Assembly: GCA_025201705.1 (NCBI GenBank)
Contig: MU616633.1
Location: forward strand, 1-64,000
Direction: 5' to 3'
Source of the DNA: Dissophora ornata
Taxonomy: Eukaryota > Mortierellomycota > Mortierellomycetes > Mortierellales > Mortierellaceae
DNA: 64,000 nucleotides
Numbering within the stretch: the stretch's first letter is position 1; each line of letters begins with the position of its first letter. Made by a program: the position numbers and the translations under genes. The notes beneath the pieces were generated by a model that searched no databases, was not told where the DNA came from, and saw only the letters and a program-made list of their open reading frames with translations. Positions 1 through 11,800 of the stretch are shown one piece after another.

Positions 1-86
1 AAAAAAAAAAAAAAGTGACATGAGGACACTCTTCAGTTGAATGAAGCATCATTACGCGTCAATCATCAGAGCTCTCCTCCCAGATA

Positions 87-2449
87 ATGTCCTCCAGCTC
101 AAAACCCGTCACCGTCCCCGAAAGCCACAAGGAATGGGCTATGCGGATGCAGGCAGTGATCGACATCGAATCATTCGTGAACAAGTTCGGCTTTACTGAC
201 CAGAGAGGGGCACACCGCCAATACCTGGCACTTATCAAACGACCGTGGATCGCAAAGACGACCCAGAAGCGGTTAGAAGCGGAATTCAGCTTATGGAGGA
301 ACAATTTTGCGGAAAGCTTTTGGGGGTCAAGAGCGAACGATACTAAATTGGATCATGCGGTACTATCAACTGAGGGTGTAATAGTCGAAAACGCAGAGCA
401 ATCTGTGCTGCAGCGTGCTGAGAAGCGACGAGCTGCTTTTTTTTGTTGGTGTTGTGTGTATACTTTGGCGATCTGACTCCAATATACCTTGTACCTGTTA
501 GAAGCAAGGCGTAGTCGCTTACCACCAACCTCGACTCCAAGCTCCTCATCGGCCACTCCTGATCCCTCTCTTGCAGCTATCACAGGTAAGACTAAATGGA
601 TAGGATTGAACTTGCTTTAAAAGTGGTCTCGAAAGACTAGAACCCATGGGTCTTCAACGCACACATTGTCCTTTGTAATTGACACACGAGCTTTTATTTC
701 TGACTTTTGCAGGGCAATCCCCAAAGAAAGGCTTCACCCCAAAGAAAGGCTTCACCCCCCGTACTATAGAGGAAGGGGGCCAACCTCAGGTTAAGGCAAC
801 TGGGACCAAAGCTTATGAGGAAGCGCTGAATCTGTTCCGCGGCTCACCATTGCTGCCATTTTTCAAATATGTTTTCGAAAAGGTATGCCAGGATCACTGG
901 TTCCTTATTACTTTTCTTCATTGTGTTAATCCCTCACTTTTATTTACCCTCTATGTTTAAGGCCCAGGGGTCAGAGGAAGATGCACCCCAGGTGCCATCG
1001 GACAACACCTCGCCCAATATGAGGAGCCTCTTAAAGTTTGCTCATACATTGCTCTCTGTGGATAACAACCATGAGCGTGATATCAAAGATGCCTAGTAAG
1101 TAACTGTCGCATTAAATCTCGAAATATTCCTTCAAAGACTACTGACCATTTTCTTTGATACACATTTAGCGTGGCCCTTTCATGCATTATCTCCGCAACT
1201 GTCAATGATGCCCCGACGATTTTCGGCTCAGAAGTAATCCATAAAATCGACAGCCAAGTTAAACTGATGCAACTTACCTTGCCAATCCTCCAGGAGATCG
1301 TCACGCCTCTTCTGGAGAGTTTCAGAGCCCGAGGTCATGATTTGGAGTTCTTGCATCAAGAAGTGGAGCTGCGATTGGCAGAGCTTGTACTTTGCGAGCG
1401 CGATGGGAGCTGGAGTACGAAGGAAGAAAAGTCGGATCTTGCGGTCTCAAGACAGGTTTATCAGATTCTTAGCTTCTTGTATGTCCTGTTTGCCTCTCGT
1501 CATTATGATTGCTACATTTACTTCGCTTGCGTGCCTTCACACTCTCACCTCCTGGTACTTGTTTCGATAACTCCACATTCTAGCTGTGTGGTAATTAGCT
1601 CTGGCCAGTTTGAGAACAAAAACTCTGAGGTGGAGTGCGTCTCCTATTGGTTGCACGTGTGGAGAATCTTGTTCGCCAAAACATGCATCGTTATCAATAC
1701 AGGAGAGATTGCTTCTGTAGCGACAAAGGATGATGTTCACGCTAACGAGATCCTCTTTGGTACTGTGACCCAGTCTGGCGGACGGAAAACGGATACGTTG
1801 GTGCTGGCCAAAGAGGTCTTTGGAGGAGAAGTTCACTTTGTGGAATGCTCTGTTAATGAGCACATACCTTTGCATGTTGGGAAAGCTGCACTCAGGCAGC
1901 AATCGAAGAAGGTTGTAAGAATTAACCGCAGCATCCTTGCGCGATCAGGATCAAAAGGCACAGCGGTTTACATTGATGCTCATGGCCTTCGCGGAAAGAT
2001 CTACGGCATCCGTTTGATTGGGGACATATACGGTTCATCTGCAACCCTGGGTAAGATCTGTCTACCAACAAATATGTTCGAGATGGACGAGTTCTTGTCA
2101 GGCTCCTCACTGTTGAATCTGTTCCAGTACAGGGTGAGTACATTTCATTGATATTGTTTTCATTATATACACGAGCTCCTGGACTTCAATCGCTTATAAA
2201 TCTTTAATCCTGCTTGTGTAGGCCCATGTGGTGGGATTTGCGGAGGAGATGCTGCTGCGGAGAACACGGGATAGAATGCGTACCTCGCCATCTTCAGCTT
2301 CACTGAGACCGATAACGCCATGTCTCTTCACGCCGACGAGAAAGAGAGTGTTGTCAATCAAGCACAATTTCCCGTCTGCACCTCCCGACTCACCTTCACT
2401 TCCACCAAGATCAAGAAGAAGACTTGAGGAAATCACTCAACTGGAGTGA
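87..2449 (+). CDS. Hypothetical protein with PD-(D/E)XK nuclease-like core, seven exons
   Basis: Rebuilt exons are about 87-453, 505-585, 713-882, 962-1095, 1170-1478, 1584-2133 and 2222-2449, which join in phase to about 612 aa. The first intron (454-504) is uncertain because it needs an AAG acceptor. The others have good GT-AG signals, and the 1479-1583 intron is 105 nt and in frame. The N-terminal third is charged, with a short duplicated KKGFTP motif around 721-760. A later segment has a buried Trp/hydrophobic helix, an SGE-like turn, then GRKTD (about 1790) and VEC (about 1840). The D...ExC/S spacing resembles the PD-(D/E)XK-like proteins that are abundant in Mucoromycota. No Lys follows the Glu at the usual place, so an active nuclease is not shown. 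The C terminus is Ser/Pro/Arg-rich. Exact function unknown. The fold assignment is inference from motif pattern only. Confidence 0.6.
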
Positions 2450-2504
2450 ACGGCAGAAGAGACATTGTTTTAGGAGTTCCAATTGCACATTGTATATATT
2501 GCAC

Positions 2505-2510
2505 AATAAA
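2505..2510 (+). terminator. AATAAA polyadenylation-like signal of the first gene
   Basis: An AATAAA hexamer lies 56 nt after the stop codon of the first gene, in an A/T-rich stretch, a position typical of a 3' UTR. Confidence 0.4.
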
Positions 2511-2639
2511 AGAAGAACGAAACACTGGCACAACTCCAAGCACTTAGCAAGATGACTGAATTGCTCCAAAAACTTGCTGACAAGCAGATGGAGAGATAAA
2601 CACTTTGTTCAAACAATGACATCTGGGCTATACATAGCA

Positions 2640-3490
2640 GGACTCATTTACTGCTCCACAGTGGGTGGAGGGCATTGAAAGAAGGCGGATGTCTGGCTTC
2701 CATAACAACATCCCGTTGAAAACTGTGCTGAGATGAAGCAAGATGCCATACGCTCCAACAATTCCTTGATAGTTGAGTGTGTAATGCTTCTTCCGGCCAT
2801 TGTAAGCAGCCTCCCGACCGACCTAAGGCCTACAAATATTGCGACAAGTACCGTCGATGTGCTCGAAGATGTCCATGTATAGTCGCCCTTTCTGGAAGCA
2901 ACAAAATGCTATCTCCTGCAACTCGGTAGGCATAAAGCGGTGGGGATCCTAGACCAGAAGGCGTTCCCAACGCATCATAGTCCAGTGGAGTGTGCAGTTG
3001 ATAATCCTGGACAAGGGGCCTTCGGCACGATGCATTAAAAAAACCGATCGATCTTCAACAGCCATATCAGCAGCATTGCCTTCCACTCTGTACATAGAGG
3101 GGCTCATCCTCCGTGACGAACTTGACCTTGAGGACGAGCAGGAGGACGCGCCAGACAGAAAGGAAGTTGACAGAGCGGAAGAAGACGAGGGAGATGCGGA
3201 GGAAAACGAGGACGAAGAGGAGGACGAAGAGGGGGGACGAAAAATAAGTCCTTTAGTTCATACATCCCCCTTAGACCCGACGAGCGCTTCAACTTGGATA
3301 CAATGATTACTGGTTATAGAAGCAGCTTAGCTTTTACAGACAGGACATCGAAGCTATCTTTGTTGCTCTCCAGATGTCCGATGTATTTAGAACCCAGGAG
3401 GGTGATCGCGTAGTGGGCATTGAAGCGTTGGGTATTGTACTATATCATTTATTATCGCTATTAAAGCTGGATCGTACGCGATGTATTTTT
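2640..3490. mobile_element. PIF/Harbinger-type transposase relic, two halves in opposite orientation
   Basis: Minus-strand translation of about 3110-2640 gives a DDE_Tnp_4-like core. An IDGT motif with the first catalytic Asp (2858-2847) is followed by RNICRP, then NGRKKHYTLNYQGIV and a degraded KPDIRLL where the second Asp is expected. This segment has in-frame stops just before DPHRF and after ICRP. On the plus strand, about 3245-3490 reads RPDERFNLDTM, then RQDIEAIF and GIEALGIVLYHLL, which resembles the N-terminal helical domain of the same family. The two halves therefore point away from each other and the third catalytic residue is missing. An acidic low-complexity tract (about 3110-3240) sits at the junction. 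The stops, truncation and inversion make it a dead copy. I saw no terminal inverted repeats. The family call is from motif recognition. Confidence 0.6.
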
Positions 3491-3604
3491 GTAAGTGTTG
3501 AAATGTATAAGAAATCCTCTTAAAAGCGCGCGTAGCGCGAAGCGCCCCAGACTGACATGATGAACGACACCATGGAGAATATCACCAACGGCCATAACCA
3601 CCTT

Positions 3605-4150
3605 CTACTCCTCCTTCCTGCGACAGCCAATCGACCCTCCTACTAACTTCAGAATCCTATTCATGATAGCATTGAACTCGCTGTTCCTGGCCCTTTGTGC
3701 GTCCCACTTGTGCTTCTTGAACCGATTGTTGTTGCCGTTGTAGAATGTGTCGAGTTGCAGTTGCATTGTTTCCCGTTCCTGATAATAGCGAAACAAGCCT
3801 TCGCCTTCGCCACGGAGTGGTGGTTCCCTCTTGACGTTGGAGTCAACAACAGCGATATCCTCCATCTTGACAAAAGTATGAACAACAAGACCACTGTCCT
3901 CCATTAAGACATCGGTGTCCACCTCAACACAGTCCTTCATATCAACGTTGACATCCTTGTTGGAAAGCTGGCGCTTTTTCTTAGCCTTGCGCCGATCTCG
4001 AGGGAGAGGAGACTCTGAGAGCAGCGCACTCGCGCCGACAACGCAGCCTAGCCAAGGTCCAAACCTATGGTGTTGATCTACTCCGGCTCACAGCTCCAAA
4101 GGTCTGTGACATCCTGCTTGGTCTTGGTGATGTTGCGGATCTCCATTAAA
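3605..4150 (-). pseudogene. Fanzor-like (TnpB-related) transposon protein relic
   Basis: Reading the minus strand from about 4150, the sequence gives KTKQDVTDLW, CEPE, a stop, then INTIGLDLG (RuvC-I-like, Asp codon near 4059-4057), a stop at 4050-4048 and a one-base frame change into CVVGASALL. It continues in that frame as a basic stretch (RRKAKKKR) and an open segment (3940-3605) with RYYQERETMQLQLDTF, KKHKWDAQRARN and LVGGSIGCRRK before ending. This layout matches the middle of the Fanzor-like proteins I associate with Mortierella genomes: RuvC-I, then a helical insert with KxKWD. The part that would carry RuvC-II, the zinc ribbon and RuvC-III is absent, so the copy is truncated and dead. 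Family membership is inferred from memory of motifs and was not searched. Confidence 0.5.
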
Positions 4151-4330
4151 TAATAGTCAATAAAAATCACGCAAACAAGCACAAGCTGCATGCATTTCGA
4201 TTGATCGCGCTCTTTACTTTTGACCATTTTCTCTCCGCTGTCCATCGACCTTGACCATTGACTTCTCCCTCATTACTCTTATCCCGCCACCCGTCAGCCA
4301 TAGACACAGACTTTCGTGTAGCCGTTGAAT

Positions 4331-7300
4331 ATGGGTGCTGCGGACTCAAAGCTGGCATTCAAGAAAGGTGTTTTTCGACTCTTTGAGGAGCGGGTAAGCC
4401 CATAAACCCATGCATCGGGCCATCTGCTAATCCAAGATCACGTTCACGCTCTTCGGCTTCCATGTCTCATGTCTTAATCGCCGCTATTGCTGTCTGTGAA
4501 GAGCTATTGTCACTTGCTTAAGACGCTGCGTTTGCTCCATGTCTGGCTCGTCAATTCGCGCCTGCCATCGTAGAATATCCCCGCTGCCGCTAATGACTAT
4601 TGGGAGCAGGTACGCATGAAGGAGTCCAGTTTTTGCATGTGTTTGGTTCACTATGTAGCCCAGTTAAGTATGGCCATGCGGTTGACGTCTTAACTAAACT
4701 GTTGTATATAGTTTTGGACCCTACCCGAGTCTGTAGATGATATCTTCTTGCTTGTGGAATCCCAGGATATTCGACGTGTGCGGGACGAAGCCCCAGAGAA
4801 TCTGGAGTGTCTCATCGAAAAGGTGCGTTGAATAAGAGCCAGGTTTATTGGGGACAGACTATATCGGATAGGCAACAAACTGTTGGGAAACATTGACGAA
4901 ACTAAAGAAAGCCTTTGTGGCAATAGATCTTGGGTCGTCTCTTCGAACTCTGTGAATCTCGCGAGTTTTTGAAGCCACAGGCCGTTGCAATTCAGGTGCT
5001 GAATTGCGTACGTGTTCTCACTAGGATATTCCCATTTGTCTTCGAATCCGAGGCCCTCAGAGATTGGGAGGAGTTGTACTTCTGGCCGAACACCATCCCA
5101 ACTGAGAAGCGTGCCGATTCCTCAGAGCAATCCATCGTCCCTGAAGTGGTCACAGCCATGAACGTTGAAACTCAATTGGCTGACAAGGCAAGATCAAGGC
5201 ACGGACAGTGTACAATAGAGGAGGTAGGCTGCCTGTGGACATTTATTAAAAAAATGAAATGTTGTTGCAGAAATGGACTATCTGTTAAACTTTAAGTGGG
5301 TTTTGGTGGTAGTTTCCAGAGCCTGCCGAATCTGCGCCTTTGCAGGGGTCGCGGCTTATCAAGACGCTGCTGGATCTGCTCTTCACCTCTGGATTCACAC
5401 TCCCCACAGCGCTTGAGACAAAGACAGGAGTGAGCTACGTCATATGGTATAATAGTGTTCATATTGTTCTTCCTGGACTTGACAGATCAATACAAGTCTA
5501 GTAATCATATTCGCGCTTCTTCATTGTTAGGGAGACTGGCATCGGCTCATCAAAGCCCATTGGGACATCGAAGGATCTGGATGACAACAGAACAGAAATC
5601 CTGCGGCTCCTTCTTGTCCTGTTCTCCAGATCCATGTACATTCCTCCGTCTGTTATCACGACGACAGATAATCCCTGGATCGATGCGGTCGTGACTGGAT
5701 CAGACCGTCAGACAACGCTGGCGATCCTCTGCAGTCTTGTCAATTCCGCGCTCAAGTACAATCCATCTAGATGGGGCTTGCCGTACAACCATGTCGTGTT
5801 AAATGACCAAAGAGAGCTACTGGTTATGCTTTGTTTACAGATTATCGTGGTGTTGCTGGACTACCAAGTCATTGCAAAGGTACACTCTGTATCTGGCAAC
5901 ACTGTAGGAAGATCAGGTGAGCATCTGACTTCAGCAGATTCAGTACCCACTGCACCGCCACCCACGCCATTTCCTGGGATGGAATGTGAAAGTACAAGCA
6001 AGAACCAGTTCCGCTATTATCTCTCGCGCTTACATCGCGAGCAGGATTTCACGTTTTTAACCGATGGCATGTGTCGTATTTTGAGTATTCCGATGGCTGT
6101 AAGTGAATGAGCTGTACTTTCATGCACTCGCGCTTATTGTCAGGTTGTGCTTTTGCGGGTATATCATTCCATTCTCATGCTCGTCCACTCTCACAGGCTA
6201 GCAGTACTTACCTACCTGGATCTACAAAACAGGTCAAGTGTCACCTAGAGACGCTGACGCTCTGCTGGAAGACAGTAGAAATAAATAAGGTGTGTCTATT
6301 GGCACAGCTTTACTTATTGCGAAAGTGAGTACGGTTGTACTTATACAATGTCGTTGTGAAATGCCCCCCCCCCTACGCACGGCCCAGCGCTTCCGCAACT
6401 ATCTTTTACAGACCAACAGGGTACTCGACATTGTGGTGATTCTGCTCTATTTCTCACTCGAGTACAAGCAAGACTCGTGTAAGGAACTAACTTCAATGGT
6501 TTTGATTGAACATGCGATCCAAAGAGGTATTAATTCTTCGTAATCATTGTGATCGTAGCGCATATTGGTCTTGTCCGGATGTGTGCTTGTATGCTGCAGA
6601 CGCTGTCAAAAGACAAGGCGTTCGGTAACTCCCTTAATACGCCCTTTGAGGGACATGCTTCATTACCGGTCAATGTGAGGATACCGAACTTTCATGGGAC
6701 TTATGGCGACTATCTCATTTGCGTAAGTAAACACGGGTCTTTGTTAGATGTAGTAATCTCATGTCAACTGATACAGAGATTTCTAACCACTGATGTATAA
6801 TTTTCAAGTCTGTCGATCATCTTGTTGCCACAACAAAGAGAACACTTCGGTGCCTTTATCCCGCTTTGATCTCAACGCTCTTCAATGTATCGCCATACAT
6901 AAAAAACTTGTCGTACATGGCTTCAAGCAGGCTGTTGCATCTTACGACATCATTTGCGTCTCCATCATTTCTGCTTGCGGAAGAAACGAACCATGAGCTT
7001 TTGGGCGTTCTGCTTGATACTCTTTGCAGCATTCTCTACTATCAAGGTTCAGGTAAGTCCTTCAATAATATCAATGGTTAATATTCTCAAAATACAGCGT
7101 TAAATTATTCTGAACATTACTTCATGTGGACACAACATAGACAACCCATGCTTGATTTATTCACTGGTTCAATGCGAATCAAAGATTCAGACGATGGCAC
7201 AATTTACATTAAAGCAAGGACTGGACGGCATTCACAGGCTTCGCTACCAAAGACTAGAGGCCTCGAGTTCTGCAATCCCCACCGACAGGAGTGAATTAAA

Positions 7301-8554
7301 AGCCGATAATGCCTGTCATTGTCGGCCTGCAGCATCAGGGCAACATTTTTACCAGGGCAGCTGTGGAGAGTCATCTCAGCAGTACCTGTGGCAGGCTCAT
7401 TCACTCGCGTGCGATAATTCAACTGCGACGGAAAATTCAAATGCCAGAGTATATCCAAAGTCCAGCCTCAACACCCCCCTTGCCTCACCCAGTTCAATGC
7501 CATCCTCATCGCCATTTTGCTCTTCTAATCAAACGGAATCTGCGATGATGCCTGTTCTCGTGCGACCTGACAGTACGGATTCAGCTCTGACTCCTCCAAG
7601 CGACGGATGCGGACATGAATGGGACGTGGAGGGTGAAAGGGGCCGGTCCACGGTGCGCAGGAACTCTAAGGATCAACCATTCCATGGAATTTCCGAAAAA
7701 CTCCAGGGCAAGTTACCAGAGAAGAGTGACCAAAGTTTCTCAGTTACAGTTCAAGAGGAGTCGAGTTGCGATCTAGAGCGAGAGGCTGTAGAGTTCAACG
7801 ACGTTAAATACGCCTATAATTTTTCGAAGAGAGCAACATCAAGCCGGAGACCGCCTCTATCGTTCTGTATCTCTTCTAACTTTCAGCAGGAACAAATCAC
7901 GACAGCACACGACGTGGGCCAGAATGGTTTTGTACCCACTGATGATTGGGTAATACTTTTCACCCAATTCATTCCGATGCCCAGAATTTTTTTATCAGGA
8001 CCCTATTAACATCTCGCACTATTTAATCATAGGTACAAGGATGGATGGGAGCACTTAGATTTGATCCAATGCTAATATTGCTGCGGTATGTCATTCCCGA
8101 GATTGAGTCAATACGCGCCACCAATGAGCAACAGGTGCTCGAGCATATCAGGACCAGCATCATTCCCGTGTTGCATCAAGTTCTACCTGAATCTGGTCGA
8201 CCCCCAATCCTAGTTCACGAATTTGTGTGGGGTGAACTTGTAGTCTGGTTCCAGGAATTACTTTGGAGCCAGATTTATGTTGGTGGAGGTGGCCGTCTTG
8301 GTCGTCAGGGGTTGGGAGCTTGGTTTGAGACTGGAGTAAAACTGTTTTGTGTTAGGGCCATGAGTACATCTATTAGTACTACTGCTGCTCTTACAGATAG
8401 TACGGCCTCCGTTGCAGCAGCCACATTCCAGATGGCAGGGCCAGCCCTTGTAGCCAGCTCTTCCCCATCGCCCGAATATCCTTTGTATCACAATTGCTCA
8501 ATTTCCGAATCCTCCTCCGGGACGACTGGTTGTTCCTTAGAACTTCTGCAGTGA
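4331..8554 (+). CDS. HID1: HID1 family Golgi-associated trafficking protein
   Basis: Twelve exons join in phase to 1040 aa: 4331-4393, 4574-4609, 4712-4822, 4927-5223, 5322-5446, 5531-6098, 6197-6289, 6388-6478, 6559-6722, 6809-7052, 7141-7949, 8033-8554. The product starts MGAADSKLAF, like animal HID1 (MGSTDSKLNF), and keeps the Gly2 used for N-myristoylation. Conserved stretches follow the family order: RVRDEAPENL, NPWIDAV, GLPYNHV, YYLSRLHREQDF, FHGTYGDYLI, FNVSPYIKNLS and the C-terminal FETGVKLF. A Ser-rich variable insert lies in the seventh-last region (about 7250-7850), as in other HID1 proteins. Known family role: peripheral Golgi/TGN protein for secretory granule and cargo sorting in animals; S. 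pombe has ftp105/hid3 homologues. The length exceeds human HID1 (788 aa) mainly in this insert and in a C-terminal tail. No membrane segments are evident. Confidence 0.9.
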
Positions 8555-8894
8555 TATTCGCTATGTCTGAATCTGCAGCAGAGTCATAACAACAGATCAT
8601 AGCGACAACTTCCTTGCATCCCCATAGTCATATTTTTCTCGCGTTATCAATCAACATAAAGTGCAATTATGTATCGGTGTTTGATAGCGCTCAATGATGA
8701 GCAGACCAGAGCAGGCATGCGCTTGATACAGCGGCCCTCATGTTTTTTTTTTTTTTTTTTTTTTTGGTTTGCATGCTACAGATGTTTATTTTGATTGAAA
8801 ATTAATGGGTTAAAGTCAATGATATTGAAAATGCTATTAGAGGATTGATATGCTTGGGAAATAAAACAACAGCTGGTATATATATCTCCTAACT
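8555..8894. other. Convergent intergenic spacer with a T23 homopolymer
   Basis: This spacer lies between the stop of HID1 and the stop of the minus-strand FUSC gene. It contains a run of 23 T at 8743-8765 and A/T-rich 3'-UTR-like sequence, and nothing coding that I can support. Confidence 0.6.
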
Positions 8895-11800
8895 TCATGA
8901 ACTGTGCTGTGATTGATGGTGGGAGTGTTGATAATGAGAAGCCTTTCCAGGTATATCGTTGCCCTGTGCATGAGCCTGGGTTTGTTGTGTCTGCATTGGA
9001 ACCAAGTGTAAAGGTAAAGGCGCCTCCGGAATCATGTCCGATCCAAAGGGCGTCACAACAACTGCAGTCGCCGCCGGCGTGGAGGGTAATGCAGTAGATG
9101 TTGCAGCTGCCAACGTGGATACATCGCCTTGGTGCATATGACTCATTTGTTGATGGTGTTGATGTTGGTGGATATTGGCGTCATTGTTTACGCTGTTGTC
9201 ACTGGAGCTTGTCACAAGAGAGGGTCGTCTGTTTCCATCAAGTGTCTCCAGTTCAACAGCATTAAAAGGCGATGCTGCTTTGGCTGATGGCCTCTTTGAC
9301 TGCTTCTTGGCTCCCTGGACGCCCGTATTGTGCGGTTTGCTGCTACTAGAGCCTGAGCTTGTAGCACCCTTTGCAATTTGGATCTGAGTAGGAACGGCGG
9401 CTACTGGGGGGGACATCTCAATCACTTGCTGTCCACTTGCCTCCTGAGCTACCTGGAGCGCCTCCTTATATCTTTGTACATGCCGATTTCCGAGCAGGCT
9501 CTCGTCCATTAAGATCGGCGAGGTTGGCATCGTTGCGGCGTTTGCAATTCGAGCGTTCGTGCCATCTACAGCGAGCGTCTTGACACAGCTAGGGCTGCTT
9601 GGAGCAGCAGGTAATACCTCGGTTTGATGGTTGCTTGTCTTCACCTTTACTCTCGAGCGTCTACTCTCCTTGCGGTTCCTGCGAGGGCCACGATGCGATG
9701 ATCCAGAGGAGTCGCCCGTAGAAGGGTTTACTCTTGACACAAGAGTTGCATTTGCGTTCTCCAGATTCGTTGTTGTCGCTGTGGCGATCTGCGGGTTGAT
9801 GAGAATCCTTGTTGGCATTGGTAGATCAAGTTCGGGGTTGGCAATCTGTCCGAGTTGCTGTTGCTGAAATAACTGCAACTGCAGCTGCAGTATCTGTTTC
9901 TGTTGGGCCTGCAATTGCATTTGAAGCCGCTGCTGTTGTTGATGCTGGGCTTGTTCCTGCTCCAACACCCCTTGCTGACGATACATTAAGTCTTGAGGGT
10001 ATTGGAGCTGACTGCCAGCGGCACCGATTCCCATACCTGCCGTGGAAGAGCCAATGTTTACCATTGTAGATGGGGCTCTAGGGAAAGATGCTGCATCGCC
10101 AGAGATATTCCCGCGATATTCCGCGCTCAGACCAGATCCTTCTTGTGCAGACGTTGGCAAAGGAGGGAGACCCAGTTGACTTGTGGCCATAGCTGGGCCG
10201 AGCTGAAGTTGGTCCCCAGGCCCACCAAAGGCGAGGCAATTGCTCGATGACACAAGCGTCACCCCCACAAGGGGCTTGATCAAAATCGCAAGTAGTTCTG
10301 CATAGTAATAAGTATGGCAATGGGAGATGATTAGTGCCTTGACACAGACAGCAAACTGCGCTACTCTCTTACAAATAAAGTATCAACCCGGAACAAGCAG
10401 CAAGTTGTCTTACCGAGCTCTTCAATAACCTCCTCCAGCGCCGACGAAAATGCGTAGTAGTAAATGTAGGTGTAGTGGTCCTCTCCAGTCACGGCTTGGT
10501 GGGCAGCTATGACTTCTCGGGCGTTATAGATAACACGCAGTCTAGCCATTCTTGCTGACGGAAGATACGGAGGCAGGGGAGATTTCGACGCCAGTGATGA
10601 GGATAAGACACTAAAGTAGAGGAGGAGAGCACCGACCTAATATCAGAAGTGAAGCAGAAATTTGTTAGTCAGCAATAAGAATCCTTGACGCATACAGTAC
10701 ACCCGTGATGGCTCGCTTTGCCTTACCATGTCGCGTCGATAGTAATTCATGGGACCAGTGACCAGCTCCCGCACTTCGGCTGACAGCAACTGAACTGCCA
10801 TGCGCATCGAGACCATCCGGTCGAGAATATTCTGGCAGCACTGTACGATTTTCTTGTATAGCTCCATTGGAAACTCCTCTTTCAGCTTTGGTTCCGACCC
10901 AGACAACTCTAACAGTTGTGAGATCTTGATCAACTTTGTTTGCAGCTGATGTTCCACAAGTTGGAATGCCAAACGATCTGGATCAATCGAGTTTTGGGGG
11001 TCCTCGGGCTGGTGCTGCAAACTACCGGTATGGGCAGCTTCCCCATCCTTAATAGAAATCCTAGAACTGACAGATTCTTGCTCATCACTCTTAGACTTCC
11101 CCTTACTCCGAAGTGATTTTTGATGCTGGTCACGGTGCGCCTCTCTTTCAGCATACTCCACAAATGAGTCCTGAAATTCGTCCGTCTCTAAAGCCTCTTT
11201 TGCAAGAACATCCCGCTCATCAAAACTGAACTCGTCTTGATCGTCCAGATTGTTTCGAGACCAACCGGTCATATAGCGCAACTCCCCTTGTTTCTGATCC
11301 CGAGGATCCTCCAACAAGAACTTATTGACCAGTTCGGCGAACAATACCCCTTGTCTTCCAATCAGAAATGCAATCTCTTTCCGTAGCTCTCGGCGCGCAA
11401 GGATTGGCCACAGTAAAGAGTTCATAATGACTGCGATAATGATTCCAATGATGACTGTCACCGCGCGCTTGTAGCAGACCTGATAAATAGTCTCTGTAGT
11501 GTTGCCCTCATACATAATGAAGGTGATCGAAGAATACGATAGCAGCATGATGATGCCGAGAGGTGGATGAGGAGATTCCAATATCAGAAAGGCGCTACCA
11601 AACGCTGCAAAAAATGTAATGATAACGACTAGTTAGCCGAAGAAATGCCATTACATACCACTGCCATTAAATTCGGCTCCGAGTGTTGCTTACCAATAAT
11701 TAACATCATAGCGCAGATTACATACGGGTTCCTGGGTAATGCTAAGTACGTCAATAGCGCCCACAGAGTTCCAGCAAGAGTTCCTGCTATACGCATTAAG

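Noticed and set aside
2992..3306. Plus-strand ORF with a run of Asp/Glu codons
   Set aside because: It starts in antisense transposase sequence and crosses a low-complexity tract. No conserved protein features.
3605..3940. Minus-strand ORF of 111 codons as a gene of its own
   Set aside because: It is one fragment of the longer Fanzor-like relic and lacks start context and catalytic parts.
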